This document shows, piece by piece, positions 48,720 through 56,895 of a stretch of 61,439 nucleotides of DNA. The notes beneath the pieces were generated by a model. That model worked only from the letters and a program-made list of their open reading frames with translations. It was not told the DNA's origin and ran no database searches. The stretch's first letter is position 1. Each line of letters starts with the position of its first letter. The position numbers and the translations under genes were made by a program. Location: contig JAISAO010000069.1 in NCBI GenBank assembly GCA_031266665.1, positions 1 to 61,439 on the forward strand, written 5' to 3'. This DNA comes from Propionibacteriaceae bacterium. GTDB lineage: Bacteria; Actinomycetota; Actinomycetes; Propionibacteriales; Propionibacteriaceae.

Positions 48720-51466
48720 TGTGGTCCGACCGGCTCACCTGGTCCGGGGAGATACCCGCTGACGATCCCACGCTGAACCCTGTCGCCCTCTGCCGCATGG
48801 AGGATTATCAGGGCAACGCCGACTGGTCGACGTTGATCATCAAGGATGCCGTCAACCCGTCAAGGGTGTGGCAGGGCGTGAATTTCAACGCCTCGACGGC
48901 GAACCTGCCCCGGCAGGGACAGTGGCAGCGCCAGGCGACGATCAACCGGGGCAATCTCAACACGGAGAAGACCAGCCTCAAACTGCCTTTCTTCCCCGGA
49001 CTGTGGCCCAGCTCGGGGAAACTGTTGGTGGCCTTGTGGGCGGCCCCCCGGTTCTCGTCCCAGTCGAACTCGGACGGGACGACGGCGACCGACATCCCCC
49101 TGATGTCCACCCGCAACGGGACCGCGCAGCCGTTGGTCCACGTGGCGACCAACACTTCCGCGCGGCCACGGCACATGGTGTACGACGCCTCTGGGACATT
49201 GTTGACGGCGACGGGCGCGGCCAACGGCTGGGAGACGTTCCCGACCGCCTGGGCGAGCCCCATCGGCCAGTGGCGGTGGTGGTGCTGCCTGGTCGATTTG
49301 GACGCCAAAACCTCACAGATGGCGGCCGTCCGGTTGGCGACCCATGACTCGTGGGTCGCGCCCGCCCGGCCCTTGTCGGGGCAGCCGAACCAAGCTTGCC
49401 AAGCCGATCTGGACATGGCCTATCTGCTGTCGGCCGGGGAGGACTACTACGCCAACGGCGAGTTCGACGAAGTGTTGGTCGCCCAACCAACGCCCGGGTT
49501 CAACCTGGCCGAATTCGTGGAGCGGGTCCGTCTGGGAACGTGGGCGCAGGGCGCGGTCTCGGGGGTCGTCGGCCAACGCCTGGCCATCACCGACCAGAGT
49601 GTCACAGCGGTCGAGTCTGAGACGTTGCGGACGGGCGCGGAACGCGCCACATGGGCTATGACGCCGACCGTCACGAACTCTGCCGGAACGGCTGTCCCGT
49701 GGCTGTCCACCGACGATGGGGCCACCTGGACGACCGGGGGCCTCCCAGACACGTTCGACGGCTTGTTGAGGTGGGAGGTCGCGCTCCAACCGGGTGAGAC
49801 GTTCACCGGGATCACGCTGACCGAGCCCCGCCCCGTCCCCGTCGCGGCCCCCGACCAGGCGGAGACGACAACGGACTCGCCGGTCTCGATAAACGTCCTG
49901 GCGAACGACTCGTGGACGGGCCAGGCCGTCGTCACGATCGTGTCAGCGCCGACCCAGGGGACCGTCGCGTGGAACGGCACAGTCTTGGTCTACACGCCGG
50001 CCCCGGGCGCGTCGGGTCCAGACTTTCTGCGCTACCGGCTGACCGATGACACCGACCAGTGGGCCGAAGCCGTGGTCTCGATAAATGTTCTGCCGCCGAC
50101 TTGGACGCCGCCCGCGCCCCCTGCTAACGCTTTCACACCGCCCGCCATTCTGGGCGACGACGGCGATTTCGTTTTGGACCGGGTTCTTTCCTGTGTCGTC
50201 AGGGAAGAGGTCAACGGGGAGACCACTTGCGAGTTCTCTTTGCACGCCGACGACCCGCAGGCCGCCCGGTGCGTCAACGAGGCGCGTTGCATGGTGGACG
50301 GGCGTGAGTTCATCCTCCGTGTCTTGGACGACGAGGACGACGGCGGGGGGCTGATCCTCACCGTCACCGGGCAGCACGCCCGCTACGACCTGGCCCGTTG
50401 GCCGCTGGTCCCCGCCACGAGTTGGGCCGACTCCCAGGCCGGCCCCGAGCTGGCCGCGGCCTTGGAGGGCACCGGCTGGACGGTCGGCACGGTCACGAGG
50501 ACGACCCGGAGGACGTGGGACCAGACCGTCGGGAACCCGCTGGAAGTCATCGGCCAGATAGCGAAAATCCACGGCGGGGACCTGGTGTTCGACGCCGACG
50601 CTAAAACCGTGTCGCTCCTTACAACCCAGGGGGCGGCCCGGGGCGTGGTCTACAGTTTCGGCCGTAACCTCAAAACCCTCCGCCGCCGCCGGGACACCAC
50701 ACAACTCGTCACCAGGTTGCACGCCGTCACCGAGGACGGGCAAACTTTCGCGTCGATCAACAACGGCCTGGACTACGTCGAGGACCATTCCTGGTCCGAT
50801 GCCGTCCACGACGGCTATCTGACGTTCAAGGCCGGCACGAACCCGTACCTGATGTTGTCTATGACCGTCGCGAGCCTGGGGAAGTACAGCAAACCCCGGA
50901 CGTCTTACGAGGTCGCGGTCGTTGATCTGAGTTTCTTGGCCGGCCACGAGGTCGAGGCTCCCGCCCTGGGAGACGAGGTGACTGTTTTCGACGAGCGGAT
51001 AGGCGTCGACGTCACTCACAAGGTCCAGATCATTGAGAAAGACTTGATGGCCCCGGAGAAGACCCGGCTGACGCTCGACTCGAAATTGCGCGAGTTGGGC
51101 GACGAGGACGCCGAGGACGCGGGCGTGTTGACGACCGGCGCGAAAATCGACACTCGTAACATCCGCCCGTTCAACGAACTCGTGAACGGTCGTTTCGACA
51201 ATGGTTTGGCGCATTGGGCGGCGTCCGGCGCGGAAATCGTCAAGGAGGGTGTGACCGGGGTGAACGCCGTCCGGTTCGCCCAAGACGGGTGGGTGGAGCA
51301 GACGATAGTCCCGGATAATTTCGACGTGTGGACGGTCTCGGCCGAGATCGAGGCGACGGGTTTCGGCCCCGATTATTCGCCCCACGTCACGGTCGAGGCC
51401 GAGTTCACGTTCACGGACGGCACCACTGAAACGATCACACAGGCGTTGTTGGGGGTCACGACGTGA
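48719..51466 (+). CDS. Tail tip protein: ConA-like, cadherin-like and Tal-type modules
   Basis: 915 residues from ATG 48719. Residues 1-270 resemble a concanavalin/LamG-type beta-sandwich (ALCRMEDYQG, KLLVALWAAPRF). Residues about 375-465 are a cadherin-like Ig module with SPVSINVLANDSWTG and GTVLVYTPAPGASGPDFLRYRL (partly quoted as LVYTPAPGASGPDFL). From about 480 a Tal-type hub follows (VNGETTCEFSLHADD, REFILRVLDDEDDGGG). The C-terminal 70 residues are another beta domain. It is the likely tail spike base that contacts the cell wall. Confidence 0.75.
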   Translation: MWSDRLTWSGEIPADDPTLNPVALCRMEDYQGNADWSTLIIKDAVNPSRVWQGVNFNASTANLPRQGQWQRQATINRGNLNTEKTSLKLPFFPGLWPSSGKLLVALWAAPRFSSQSNSDGTTATDIPLMSTRNGTAQPLVHVATNTSARPRHMVYDASGTLLTATGAANGWETFPTAWASPIGQWRWWCCLVDLDAKTSQMAAVRLATHDSWVAPARPLSGQPNQACQADLDMAYLLSAGEDYYANGEFDEVLVAQPTPGFNLAEFVERVRLGTWAQGAVSGVVGQRLAITDQSVTAVESETLRTGAERATWAMTPTVTNSAGTAVPWLSTDDGATWTTGGLPDTFDGLLRWEVALQPGETFTGITLTEPRPVPVAAPDQAETTTDSPVSINVLANDSWTGQAVVTIVSAPTQGTVAWNGTVLVYTPAPGASGPDFLRYRLTDDTDQWAEAVVSINVLPPTWTPPAPPANAFTPPAILGDDGDFVLDRVLSCVVREEVNGETTCEFSLHADDPQAARCVNEARCMVDGREFILRVLDDEDDGGGLILTVTGQHARYDLARWPLVPATSWADSQAGPELAAALEGTGWTVGTVTRTTRRTWDQTVGNPLEVIGQIAKIHGGDLVFDADAKTVSLLTTQGAARGVVYSFGRNLKTLRRRRDTTQLVTRLHAVTEDGQTFASINNGLDYVEDHSWSDAVHDGYLTFKAGTNPYLMLSMTVASLGKYSKPRTSYEVAVVDLSFLAGHEVEAPALGDEVTVFDERIGVDVTHKVQIIEKDLMAPEKTRLTLDSKLRELGDEDAEDAGVLTTGAKIDTRNIRPFNELVNGRFDNGLAHWAASGAEIVKEGVTGVNAVRFAQDGWVEQTIVPDNFDVWTVSAEIEATGFGPDYSPHVTVEAEFTFTDGTTETITQALLGVTT

Positions 51467-51660
51467 ACGAGGCCGCTGTGATCCACCGGCCCCCGTCGAA
51501 ACGGATACTCACGGTCAAGGCGCGGTTCGTCGTCTCCGGGATTCCCCCCGGCGCGCGGGTCGTCCTAGCCGATTTGTTATGGCAGGCGGGGTCCACGAAA
51601 ACCTTGTGGGTGCCGCATGTGACTGAGATGCCTTGGGCGGCCGGGGTGTCCGGTGGTTAG
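51463..51660 (+). CDS. Small tail-tip protein, paralogue of next gene's N-terminus
   Basis: 65 residues from GTG 51463. The stretch VSGIPPGARVVLADLLWQAG aligns with DMPDGANVIVTDVQCQAG in the following gene, so both carry the same small beta domain. It overlaps its neighbours on both sides. Role unknown; probably tail-tip decoration. Confidence 0.65.
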   Translation: MNEAAVIHRPPSKRILTVKARFVVSGIPPGARVVLADLLWQAGSTKTLWVPHVTEMPWAAGVSGG

Positions 51661-52273
51661 ACTCTTCGGCCTGCTCCACAAGCGCGGCGGCCGGCCCGTG
51701 TCGTTGAAGATCAGGGTGCGGGCCGCCGACATGCCCGACGGCGCCAACGTCATTGTGACCGATGTTCAGTGCCAGGCGGGCGACATGATAACCGCCTGGA
51801 CCCTCGCCCCCCCGGATTTGGGCGTACAGCCGGTGGAGGGTTGGCAGTGGCGCAACGGTGTCGTCGCCGGCTCTCAGACGGTGGTGGTGCCGGCGGACGC
51901 GCCGTCCGCTTCGCCGTGTGTGGTGGACGCGCGTGAGGCCTCGGGGGAAGTCACGGCGGGCGCGTACCGGTTCGGACGGGTCGAGGGTTCGGCGCGGGTG
52001 GACGGGTGGGCGCATGAGGCCACTCAGGGGGCTGGGTTGCCGCCTTATTTGACGGCCCGGTCGGATGTGGACGTGCCCATGAGCGTCGAGGGGCGGGCGC
52101 TGGTCACGGTCGCGTTCCGGGGATTGGCAGTCAACGACGGGGCGTTGGAGCCGCCGGCCGCGCCGCCAGAGCCGGACGGGACGGTCACGGGCGTCCACGG
52201 CTCATGGGGGAAGGTCCTGGCCGCGCACCCGACGTGGACGGCCGTCAACGACGCTCACGAGGAATGGGGTTGA
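51653..52273 (+). CDS. Tail-tip associated protein
   Basis: 206 residues from GTG 51653. The N-terminal 50 residues share the domain of the preceding small gene. The remainder is beta-rich with RFGRVEGSARVDGWAHEA and a C-terminal GSWGKVLAAHPTWTAVNDAH, a motif common at the end of actinophage minor tail proteins. It lies within a run of overlapping tail genes. Confidence 0.65.
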   Translation: MVRLFGLLHKRGGRPVSLKIRVRAADMPDGANVIVTDVQCQAGDMITAWTLAPPDLGVQPVEGWQWRNGVVAGSQTVVVPADAPSASPCVVDAREASGEVTAGAYRFGRVEGSARVDGWAHEATQGAGLPPYLTARSDVDVPMSVEGRALVTVAFRGLAVNDGALEPPAAPPEPDGTVTGVHGSWGKVLAAHPTWTAVNDAHEEWG

Positions 52274-52275
52274 AC

Positions 52276-52386
52276 ATGCACCGTTGCCGATGCGGGCGGG
52301 CCATGCTGTGGTTCCCGGGACTAGGGTCCTACGCCTGCCTATCGTGCGACCACGAGTTGATCGTCGCCCGGGCGGGGGCCTTGTGA
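52276..52386 (+). CDS. 36-residue zinc-ribbon-like protein
   Basis: From ATG 52276, two bases after the preceding stop. CRC and CLSC pairs flanking WFPGLGSYA form a classic mini zinc ribbon. The stop overlaps the next ATG (TGATG), so it is translated as part of the run. Function unknown. Confidence 0.6.
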   Translation: MHRCRCGRAMLWFPGLGSYACLSCDHELIVARAGAL

Positions 52387-52616
52387 TGGCCACGCCCTTG
52401 CAAGAGATCGCCACGCCCGTCTACTCCCCGCAGACGTTCACCGTTCTAGCCGAGGCGCTGGCCGCCCTGGAAGCTGTGGCCGTCCCCCGGTTCGCGTCCG
52501 AGCTGGCCCGCGACCAAGCCATCGCTAGCCCGGTGGAGGGGCAGTGCGCCCATGTAGCCTCACTGGGCCTGTGTTGCTTCGACGGCGGCGAGTGGAAGTA
52601 CGCGGCATGGCGGTGA
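52386..52616 (+). CDS. Small tail fibre-associated protein
   Basis: 76 residues from ATG 52386. The C-terminal pattern FASELARDQAIASPVEGQ, then CCFDGGEWKYA, resembles the short tail-end module (ARD.AI.SP..G....V....YDGG.W) widespread in phages of Actinobacteria. Probably part of the fibre or tip. Confidence 0.65.
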   Translation: MATPLQEIATPVYSPQTFTVLAEALAALEAVAVPRFASELARDQAIASPVEGQCAHVASLGLCCFDGGEWKYAAWR

Positions 52617-52656
52617 GCGGCGTCCTCTTTGTCGACTTCGTAGGAAAGAGCTAGTC

Positions 52657-54768
52657 GTGGCTGGTGGGACGTGGGTGTGGGTGGGCCTTTTGTGGACGGA
52701 CCGGGTGCGGATGGTCCTCGACCGGTACGGCGACAGGATAACCGACATATCGGTCTTCGGGTGGCGCGTCAACCGGAATGGCGTTCTAACCCCCACATTC
52801 GACCCGACGCGCCTGGCCCCTTACCGGGAGAAGTGGCCGCACATCCGCTGGTGGGGTTGCTTCCGGAACATGGACGACCCCCAAGACGGTCCGGCCGTTA
52901 TCTTCGACGCCTTACGGGACAGCGCCCCGGCCCGCCAAACCCTGGCCGGCGACATCGAGGCCAAAATGTTTCAGACTCATCCGTGGCTGTGTGGCGTGGA
53001 CATCGACATGGAGAAAGGCGGGAACACTCGCTCGGCCGAGGCCGAAGAGATATTCCGGACGGTGGCCGATAAAGCCCATTCGCTGGGCAAGCGGGTCAGC
53101 GCCGCCCTGCCCGCCCTGACCGCCGACGGCAGCGTGGGCTCCGAGAACTGGGTCCGCTACAAACAACTCGGCGAAATCCTGGACCACGTTTCAATCATGT
53201 CCTACGACTTCGCCTGGGGCGGGTCCGCCCCCGGACCCATCTCCCCCAGATGGTGGCTGGAAGAGATCTACGACTGGGCGGTCACCCAGATCGACCCCGA
53301 CAAACTCTCCATGGGCCTGCCGTGCTACGGACGCTCGTGGTTCGTCCACCGGCATCCCGAAGACGGCGAATACCGGGGAAGCTCGACCACTTACTATGCG
53401 GCCCTGAATCTGATAGACGGGACATGGATAACCTCCACCCCCGACGACGCGCACCCGGACGGGGACCACGATCAGCCGCACGTCGGCTGGCTCGCCTACC
53501 GGGACCCCGACTCCGGGGCACCGTTCTATTTCACGCATGTTTATGATCAGGCCGCCCGGGCCGACCGGTTAGACGGAATGCGCGCCGGCGATTGGAACGG
53601 CCACCTGTACGCGGTCCGTTACTCGAAAGCTTCCGGCGACCCCCTCTGGACTGTCGCCGACAATTCGTTGACCGGTGAGACGGCCGAGTATGTTCTACGG
53701 CCCCGCCCGGTCCGTGACCGGGACGGGAACTGGGAATCCCCATGGGACGGCTGGACACTAACCGTGGAAACCCTCAGACGCCAACCCGACTCGGCCACCA
53801 TCCTGGACGATAATTGTGCGACTCCGGGCCAGATGGCGAAGCTCTACACGGCTGTCGGGGAATGGACGCAGTGGCCGACGGACGCCTGGGAGCGGCCGGC
53901 TTACGGCCAGTATCAGACCGTCGGCGGGACTCTCGACCTCGACCAGGACTTCGACGGACGGGCGTTGCACCTGCTCGCCCGCCTCCAACTGCCTCGCGCC
54001 GGGTCGGCCGGCGTCCACATCGGCAATATCCGGGCCGACGTGTCAGACACGGGCCGGGTGCGGCTGCTCAACGGAGACACTCTCTTGGGCGCGGCGTGGA
54101 TCAACCCGCCCGGCGTCTCGACCGAGCCCGGGGGCGAGCCCAGGGCCGTCATCGCCCTCCGGGTCAGGGGCGGGCACGTCCGCGTGTACTCGTCACTGAC
54201 GGAAGAGAACGTGCCTTTGGTGTTGGCCGCCGACGTGGACCAGGGCCAACTGGCCGGCGGCGTCGGACTATGGTCCCCCGGGTGGGCGTGGTACGACCAT
54301 GTGAGATTGGGGGACGGCTGGTGGTACCAGCCGCGTGAGGCCGTCCGCGTCGAACTCGGCGGATGGTCCTGGACACTCGGGCGGATACCCCGGGTCGGCG
54401 TCCAATGGGACGACAAGAACCGGTTCCGACCCCTGACGGATATAGACGAGTGGGAGACCCGGCCCGGGACCGAAATCTCCCAAGACTGGGACTTCGACCA
54501 CATACCCGACTTCCCCATCGCCGTGGGCCAGTCCAAAACCATCAACGTGAGGCCGTTGGACGTGGACTGCTGGCTCGGCCGGATACTCCTGTGCGATAAG
54601 AACGGCGCGCAGATCGGCTGGTACTCCGACGCCGAATACCTGGCCAGGTGGCGCGACGAGGCTCATCACCGGTGGGGGTTGCAAGGCGTCAGCCTATGGA
54701 CACTAGGGCAAGAGACATTGTCCGTGTGGGAGAGGTTCCAAGGCGGCGGGAACCCTGTCAGCGTCTAG
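52657..54768 (+). CDS. GH18-domain virion protein
   Basis: 703 residues from GTG 52657. A glycoside hydrolase family 18 barrel: catalytic motif CGVDIDMEKG with Glu119, then KRVSAALPALTADGS, DHVSIMSYDFAWGG and KLSMGLPCYGRSW. The final barrel strand (GLQGVSLWTLGQE) does not appear until about residue 680, so roughly 280 residues of beta-rich material (residues about 375-650, with a concanavalin-like part) are inserted before it. It likely hydrolyses or binds wall glycans during adsorption. Confidence 0.85.
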   Translation: MAGGTWVWVGLLWTDRVRMVLDRYGDRITDISVFGWRVNRNGVLTPTFDPTRLAPYREKWPHIRWWGCFRNMDDPQDGPAVIFDALRDSAPARQTLAGDIEAKMFQTHPWLCGVDIDMEKGGNTRSAEAEEIFRTVADKAHSLGKRVSAALPALTADGSVGSENWVRYKQLGEILDHVSIMSYDFAWGGSAPGPISPRWWLEEIYDWAVTQIDPDKLSMGLPCYGRSWFVHRHPEDGEYRGSSTTYYAALNLIDGTWITSTPDDAHPDGDHDQPHVGWLAYRDPDSGAPFYFTHVYDQAARADRLDGMRAGDWNGHLYAVRYSKASGDPLWTVADNSLTGETAEYVLRPRPVRDRDGNWESPWDGWTLTVETLRRQPDSATILDDNCATPGQMAKLYTAVGEWTQWPTDAWERPAYGQYQTVGGTLDLDQDFDGRALHLLARLQLPRAGSAGVHIGNIRADVSDTGRVRLLNGDTLLGAAWINPPGVSTEPGGEPRAVIALRVRGGHVRVYSSLTEENVPLVLAADVDQGQLAGGVGLWSPGWAWYDHVRLGDGWWYQPREAVRVELGGWSWTLGRIPRVGVQWDDKNRFRPLTDIDEWETRPGTEISQDWDFDHIPDFPIAVGQSKTINVRPLDVDCWLGRILLCDKNGAQIGWYSDAEYLARWRDEAHHRWGLQGVSLWTLGQETLSVWERFQGGGNPVSV

Positions 54769-54778
54769 CCGATGCAGC

Positions 54779-55012
54779 TCAAGGTCCGTCCGGCGGCGTC
54801 AGGCCGGCCTCGTAGAGGGCGGCTCGCGCCCGGTCGAGCCATTCCTGGTGTTTGGCGAGGTCTTCCTCGACCTGTCGCCTGATCGCCCTCGTCCGGGTCA
54901 GGTCCCCGGTGAGGGCCACCCACATGCCGTGGGCGAACGCCCTCCCCGGGGTCATCGCCGCCGCGCCCAAGACCGAGCTGTGGGCCGCCTTCCCCGAGTC
55001 GTCGGACGCCAT
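54779..55012 (-). CDS. Small antisense helical protein
   Basis: 77 residues on the minus strand in the gap between the GH18 and next tail genes. Codon positions are strongly GC-biased at the third base as in real genes here. The C-terminal half (RTRAIRRQVEEDLAKHQEWLDRARAALYEA) is a long charged helix, quoted in pieces. No good ribosome-binding site is seen, so the start is uncertain and the gene may be longer or spurious. Confidence 0.45.
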   Translation of the reverse strand: MASDDSGKAAHSSVLGAAAMTPGRAFAHGMWVALTGDLTRTRAIRRQVEEDLAKHQEWLDRARAALYEAGLTPPDGP

Positions 55013-55096
55013 GCCCAAGGAGCATAGCCGCCCCGCCCACCGCCACACCCCCCACATGCTTCCCCGGCGACCGCCGGGGCAAGAGAAAGGAAAATC

Positions 55097-55258
55097 ATGT
55101 TGATGAAGCATGAATCGACCAATACCACCAGGGAGGTGCCCGACTTGGCCGTGCCTGACTGGATTGCGGCTGGCTGGGTCGAAGTGCCCGAACCGGCTGC
55201 CGCGCAGGGGCGGGACCAGGACGAGCCTGAGTCCGTGACCGGGGAGGCGGTGGCCTGA
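55097..55258 (+). CDS. Small phage protein upstream of W-rich protein
   Basis: 53 residues from ATG 55097 with AAAGGAAAA upstream. EVPDLAVPDWIAAGWVEVPEP resembles the short proteins with a DW...GW pattern near tail-lysis borders. The stop overlaps the next ATG (TGATG). Function unknown. Confidence 0.65.
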   Translation: MLMKHESTNTTREVPDLAVPDWIAAGWVEVPEPAAAQGRDQDEPESVTGEAVA

Positions 55259-55662
55259 TGGCGCTCGCGCAATACCGCACCATGCGCCCCACCGGCGTCT
55301 GGCTGCCCTGGGTCTGGGGCACGGGCGACTACGCCGGCATCTACGGTGAGGCCGTCTGCGGACTCCAATTCAAGCTCGTCTCCGGGCGGCAGTGCGGCTA
55401 CAGGGTGGCCCAGTTCTCCAACGGCATGCCCTGGCTGCCGCCGGTCAACTCGGTCTACGAGCCCAGCGACTACGCCGGCGTCGGTGCCCCCATCTGCGGT
55501 GTCTGGCCCGGTGGTATGCAGTACCCCGGCTTGCAGATGAGGCTCCACTACCGCGACACCAACTCGTGGACGGCATGGATGACTTCCGACTACAACGATT
55601 ACAACAACTACGAGATCTACTACAGGCGGTACTCGTACATCGACGGCATCCAGTTCAACTGA
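55258..55662 (+). CDS. Stand-alone W-rich repeat protein, wall-binding-like
   Basis: 134 residues. It consists of Trp-rich beta repeats (GVWLPWVWGTGDYAGIYGEAV, FSNGMPWLPPVNSVYEPSDYAG; quoted in short pieces) that match the C-terminal binding region of the endolysin 1.2 kb downstream (HGWLPEVLNLTDYAG, GGGWLPPVTGYNTADH). It has no catalytic part. It may bind host wall as a tail-tip component or act as a lysis accessory. Confidence 0.7.
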   Translation: MALAQYRTMRPTGVWLPWVWGTGDYAGIYGEAVCGLQFKLVSGRQCGYRVAQFSNGMPWLPPVNSVYEPSDYAGVGAPICGVWPGGMQYPGLQMRLHYRDTNSWTAWMTSDYNDYNNYEIYYRRYSYIDGIQFN

Positions 55663-56284
55663 CGCACGCCACGGCGGCGGCGGCGGCTTCCTCGCCCAAA
55701 GCCAAGAGGTCGCCCCGCCACCGGGTGTTCGCGGTGAAGTTGGAACGCCACCCGTCGGAAACATCTTCCAGCCCGTCGGCGTCGAACACGTATCCGACGT
55801 TAATCAACTCGGTCACGCCAGCGTTTGCGCCGGTCGGCGGCGACGGCGGGTTCTGGGTGATGTAAGTCAAAGCATGGTCGACGCCGTAGTCATCGACCAG
55901 CATCCCAATAACCGCCCAGTCCCCGGTAGGCGACGTGACCACCGCGCCCACGTAAGCCTCCAGCACTCTCGCCGGCCCCTGGCCGTCCATGGCGGTCGCC
56001 ACCTTGGGATCGTTCTGGTTGGCCCATGTCATCCATTCGTCTGACACCGGCTCGCATCCGACCAAGGCCATCGTGCCCGAGGTCAACGCGCCTTCGACGG
56101 CTAACACTTCTGTGGTCGCTGTGGTGGTCGGCTCTGGTGTCGGCCGAGCTGTCGACTCGGCGGTCGCTATCGGCGTCGTCTCGTCCTGGGTCGCCTCCGG
56201 GGCGATGGTCGTGCATCCGGCCAGCAGCACTATCACGGCGGCTATCAGTACACGTCTCATAAATGTCAAGTGTGACACAACCAC
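55655..56284 (-). CDS. Prophage lipoprotein (moron) 1
   Basis: 209 residues from GTG 56284 with GGAGAG upstream. Signal peptide ends at the lipobox LLAGC, then a Thr/Pro-rich stalk (about 25-60) and a small globular domain. It is on the strand opposite the late operon, so it is not expressed as a virion gene. Membrane-anchored prophage lipoproteins often block DNA entry of related phages. No family recognised. Confidence 0.8.
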   Translation of the reverse strand: MVVSHLTFMRRVLIAAVIVLLAGCTTIAPEATQDETTPIATAESTARPTPEPTTTATTEVLAVEGALTSGTMALVGCEPVSDEWMTWANQNDPKVATAMDGQGPARVLEAYVGAVVTSPTGDWAVIGMLVDDYGVDHALTYITQNPPSPPTGANAGVTELINVGYVFDADGLEDVSDGWRSNFTANTRWRGDLLALGEEAAAAAVACVS

Positions 56285-56306
56285 GTTGTCTCTCCCGTCC
56301 TCGGGC

Positions 56307-56828
56307 TCAGACCTCGTAGGCGATCTTCATGCAGGCCACGACATGGCCGGCGGCGGTCATGGTGTCCTGGGCGAGTGTGGTCCGCCATTCCTGGCCGACG
56401 CCCGACGCCCACATCCAGGAGCCGTCCCGGAGACTCGTCCCGCCGAGGTAGACCAGATCGCCGCCGACGGCCAAGGGCAGGGGCGCGGCGAAGATGAACT
56501 GCTGGTGCAGGTCAGACCCCATGACCTGCCACTGTGTCCCTTCCACTGTGACGGTCCCGCCGAGAATCATCGGTCCCACACCACCACCTATTCCGACCAG
56601 GATTTGGCCGGTGGCGAGCGCCCAATCGTCGTAGTCGGCGGGCGTGGCGGGACAGTCCGTCGGGCCTTCCGGCACGACGAGCGTCAATACCGGCTCGACG
56701 GGGGTCGGCTCCGGTAGGGGCGTGGATGCGGCTGGCGCGGGGGTGGTATCCGGGTTCCCGCCGGCGAGGGCCGAGCATCCGGCCACGACGGCCAAGACCG
56801 CCAAGACAGCGGCGACGGTATTTCTCAT
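56307..56828 (-). CDS. Prophage lipoprotein (moron) 2
   Basis: 173 residues from ATG 56828. Lipobox VVAGC at residue 18, a short Pro/Thr stalk, then a beta-rich domain with two Cys (near the start and end) that could pair. It is first in a two-gene minus-strand operon with the other lipoprotein, 22 bp apart. A promoter with a perfect dyad in its spacer lies just upstream. Lysogenic conversion or superinfection exclusion is inferred from context only. Confidence 0.8.
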   Translation of the reverse strand: MRNTVAAVLAVLAVVAGCSALAGGNPDTTPAPAASTPLPEPTPVEPVLTLVVPEGPTDCPATPADYDDWALATGQILVGIGGGVGPMILGGTVTVEGTQWQVMGSDLHQQFIFAAPLPLAVGGDLVYLGGTSLRDGSWMWASGVGQEWRTTLAQDTMTAAGHVVACMKIAYEV

Positions 56829-56834
56829 TTCTCA

Positions 56835-56864
56835 AGTTTACCCCTCAACCGAGGGGCCTATCAA
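56835..56864 (-). promoter_or_regulatory. Promoter with dyad operator for the lipoprotein operon
   Basis: On the minus strand, -35 TTGATA (56864-56859) and -10 TAAACT (56840-56835) with an 18-bp spacer. The spacer holds a perfect 6-bp inverted repeat, CCCCTC-AACC-GAGGGG on the plus strand (56841-56856). The start codon at 56828 is about seven bases from the -10 box, implying a leaderless message. The dyad could be a repressor site or an RNA-polymerase-spacing effect. Confidence 0.6.
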
Positions 56865-56895
56865 CCAACCACTATTCACAAGTAAGGAAACAATC

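Noticed and set aside
54765..55082. Second minus-strand frame overlapping the 54779-55012 gene
   Set aside because: Wrong third-position base bias and a Gly/Arg-rich translation without domains, whereas the other frame has a plausible charged helix.
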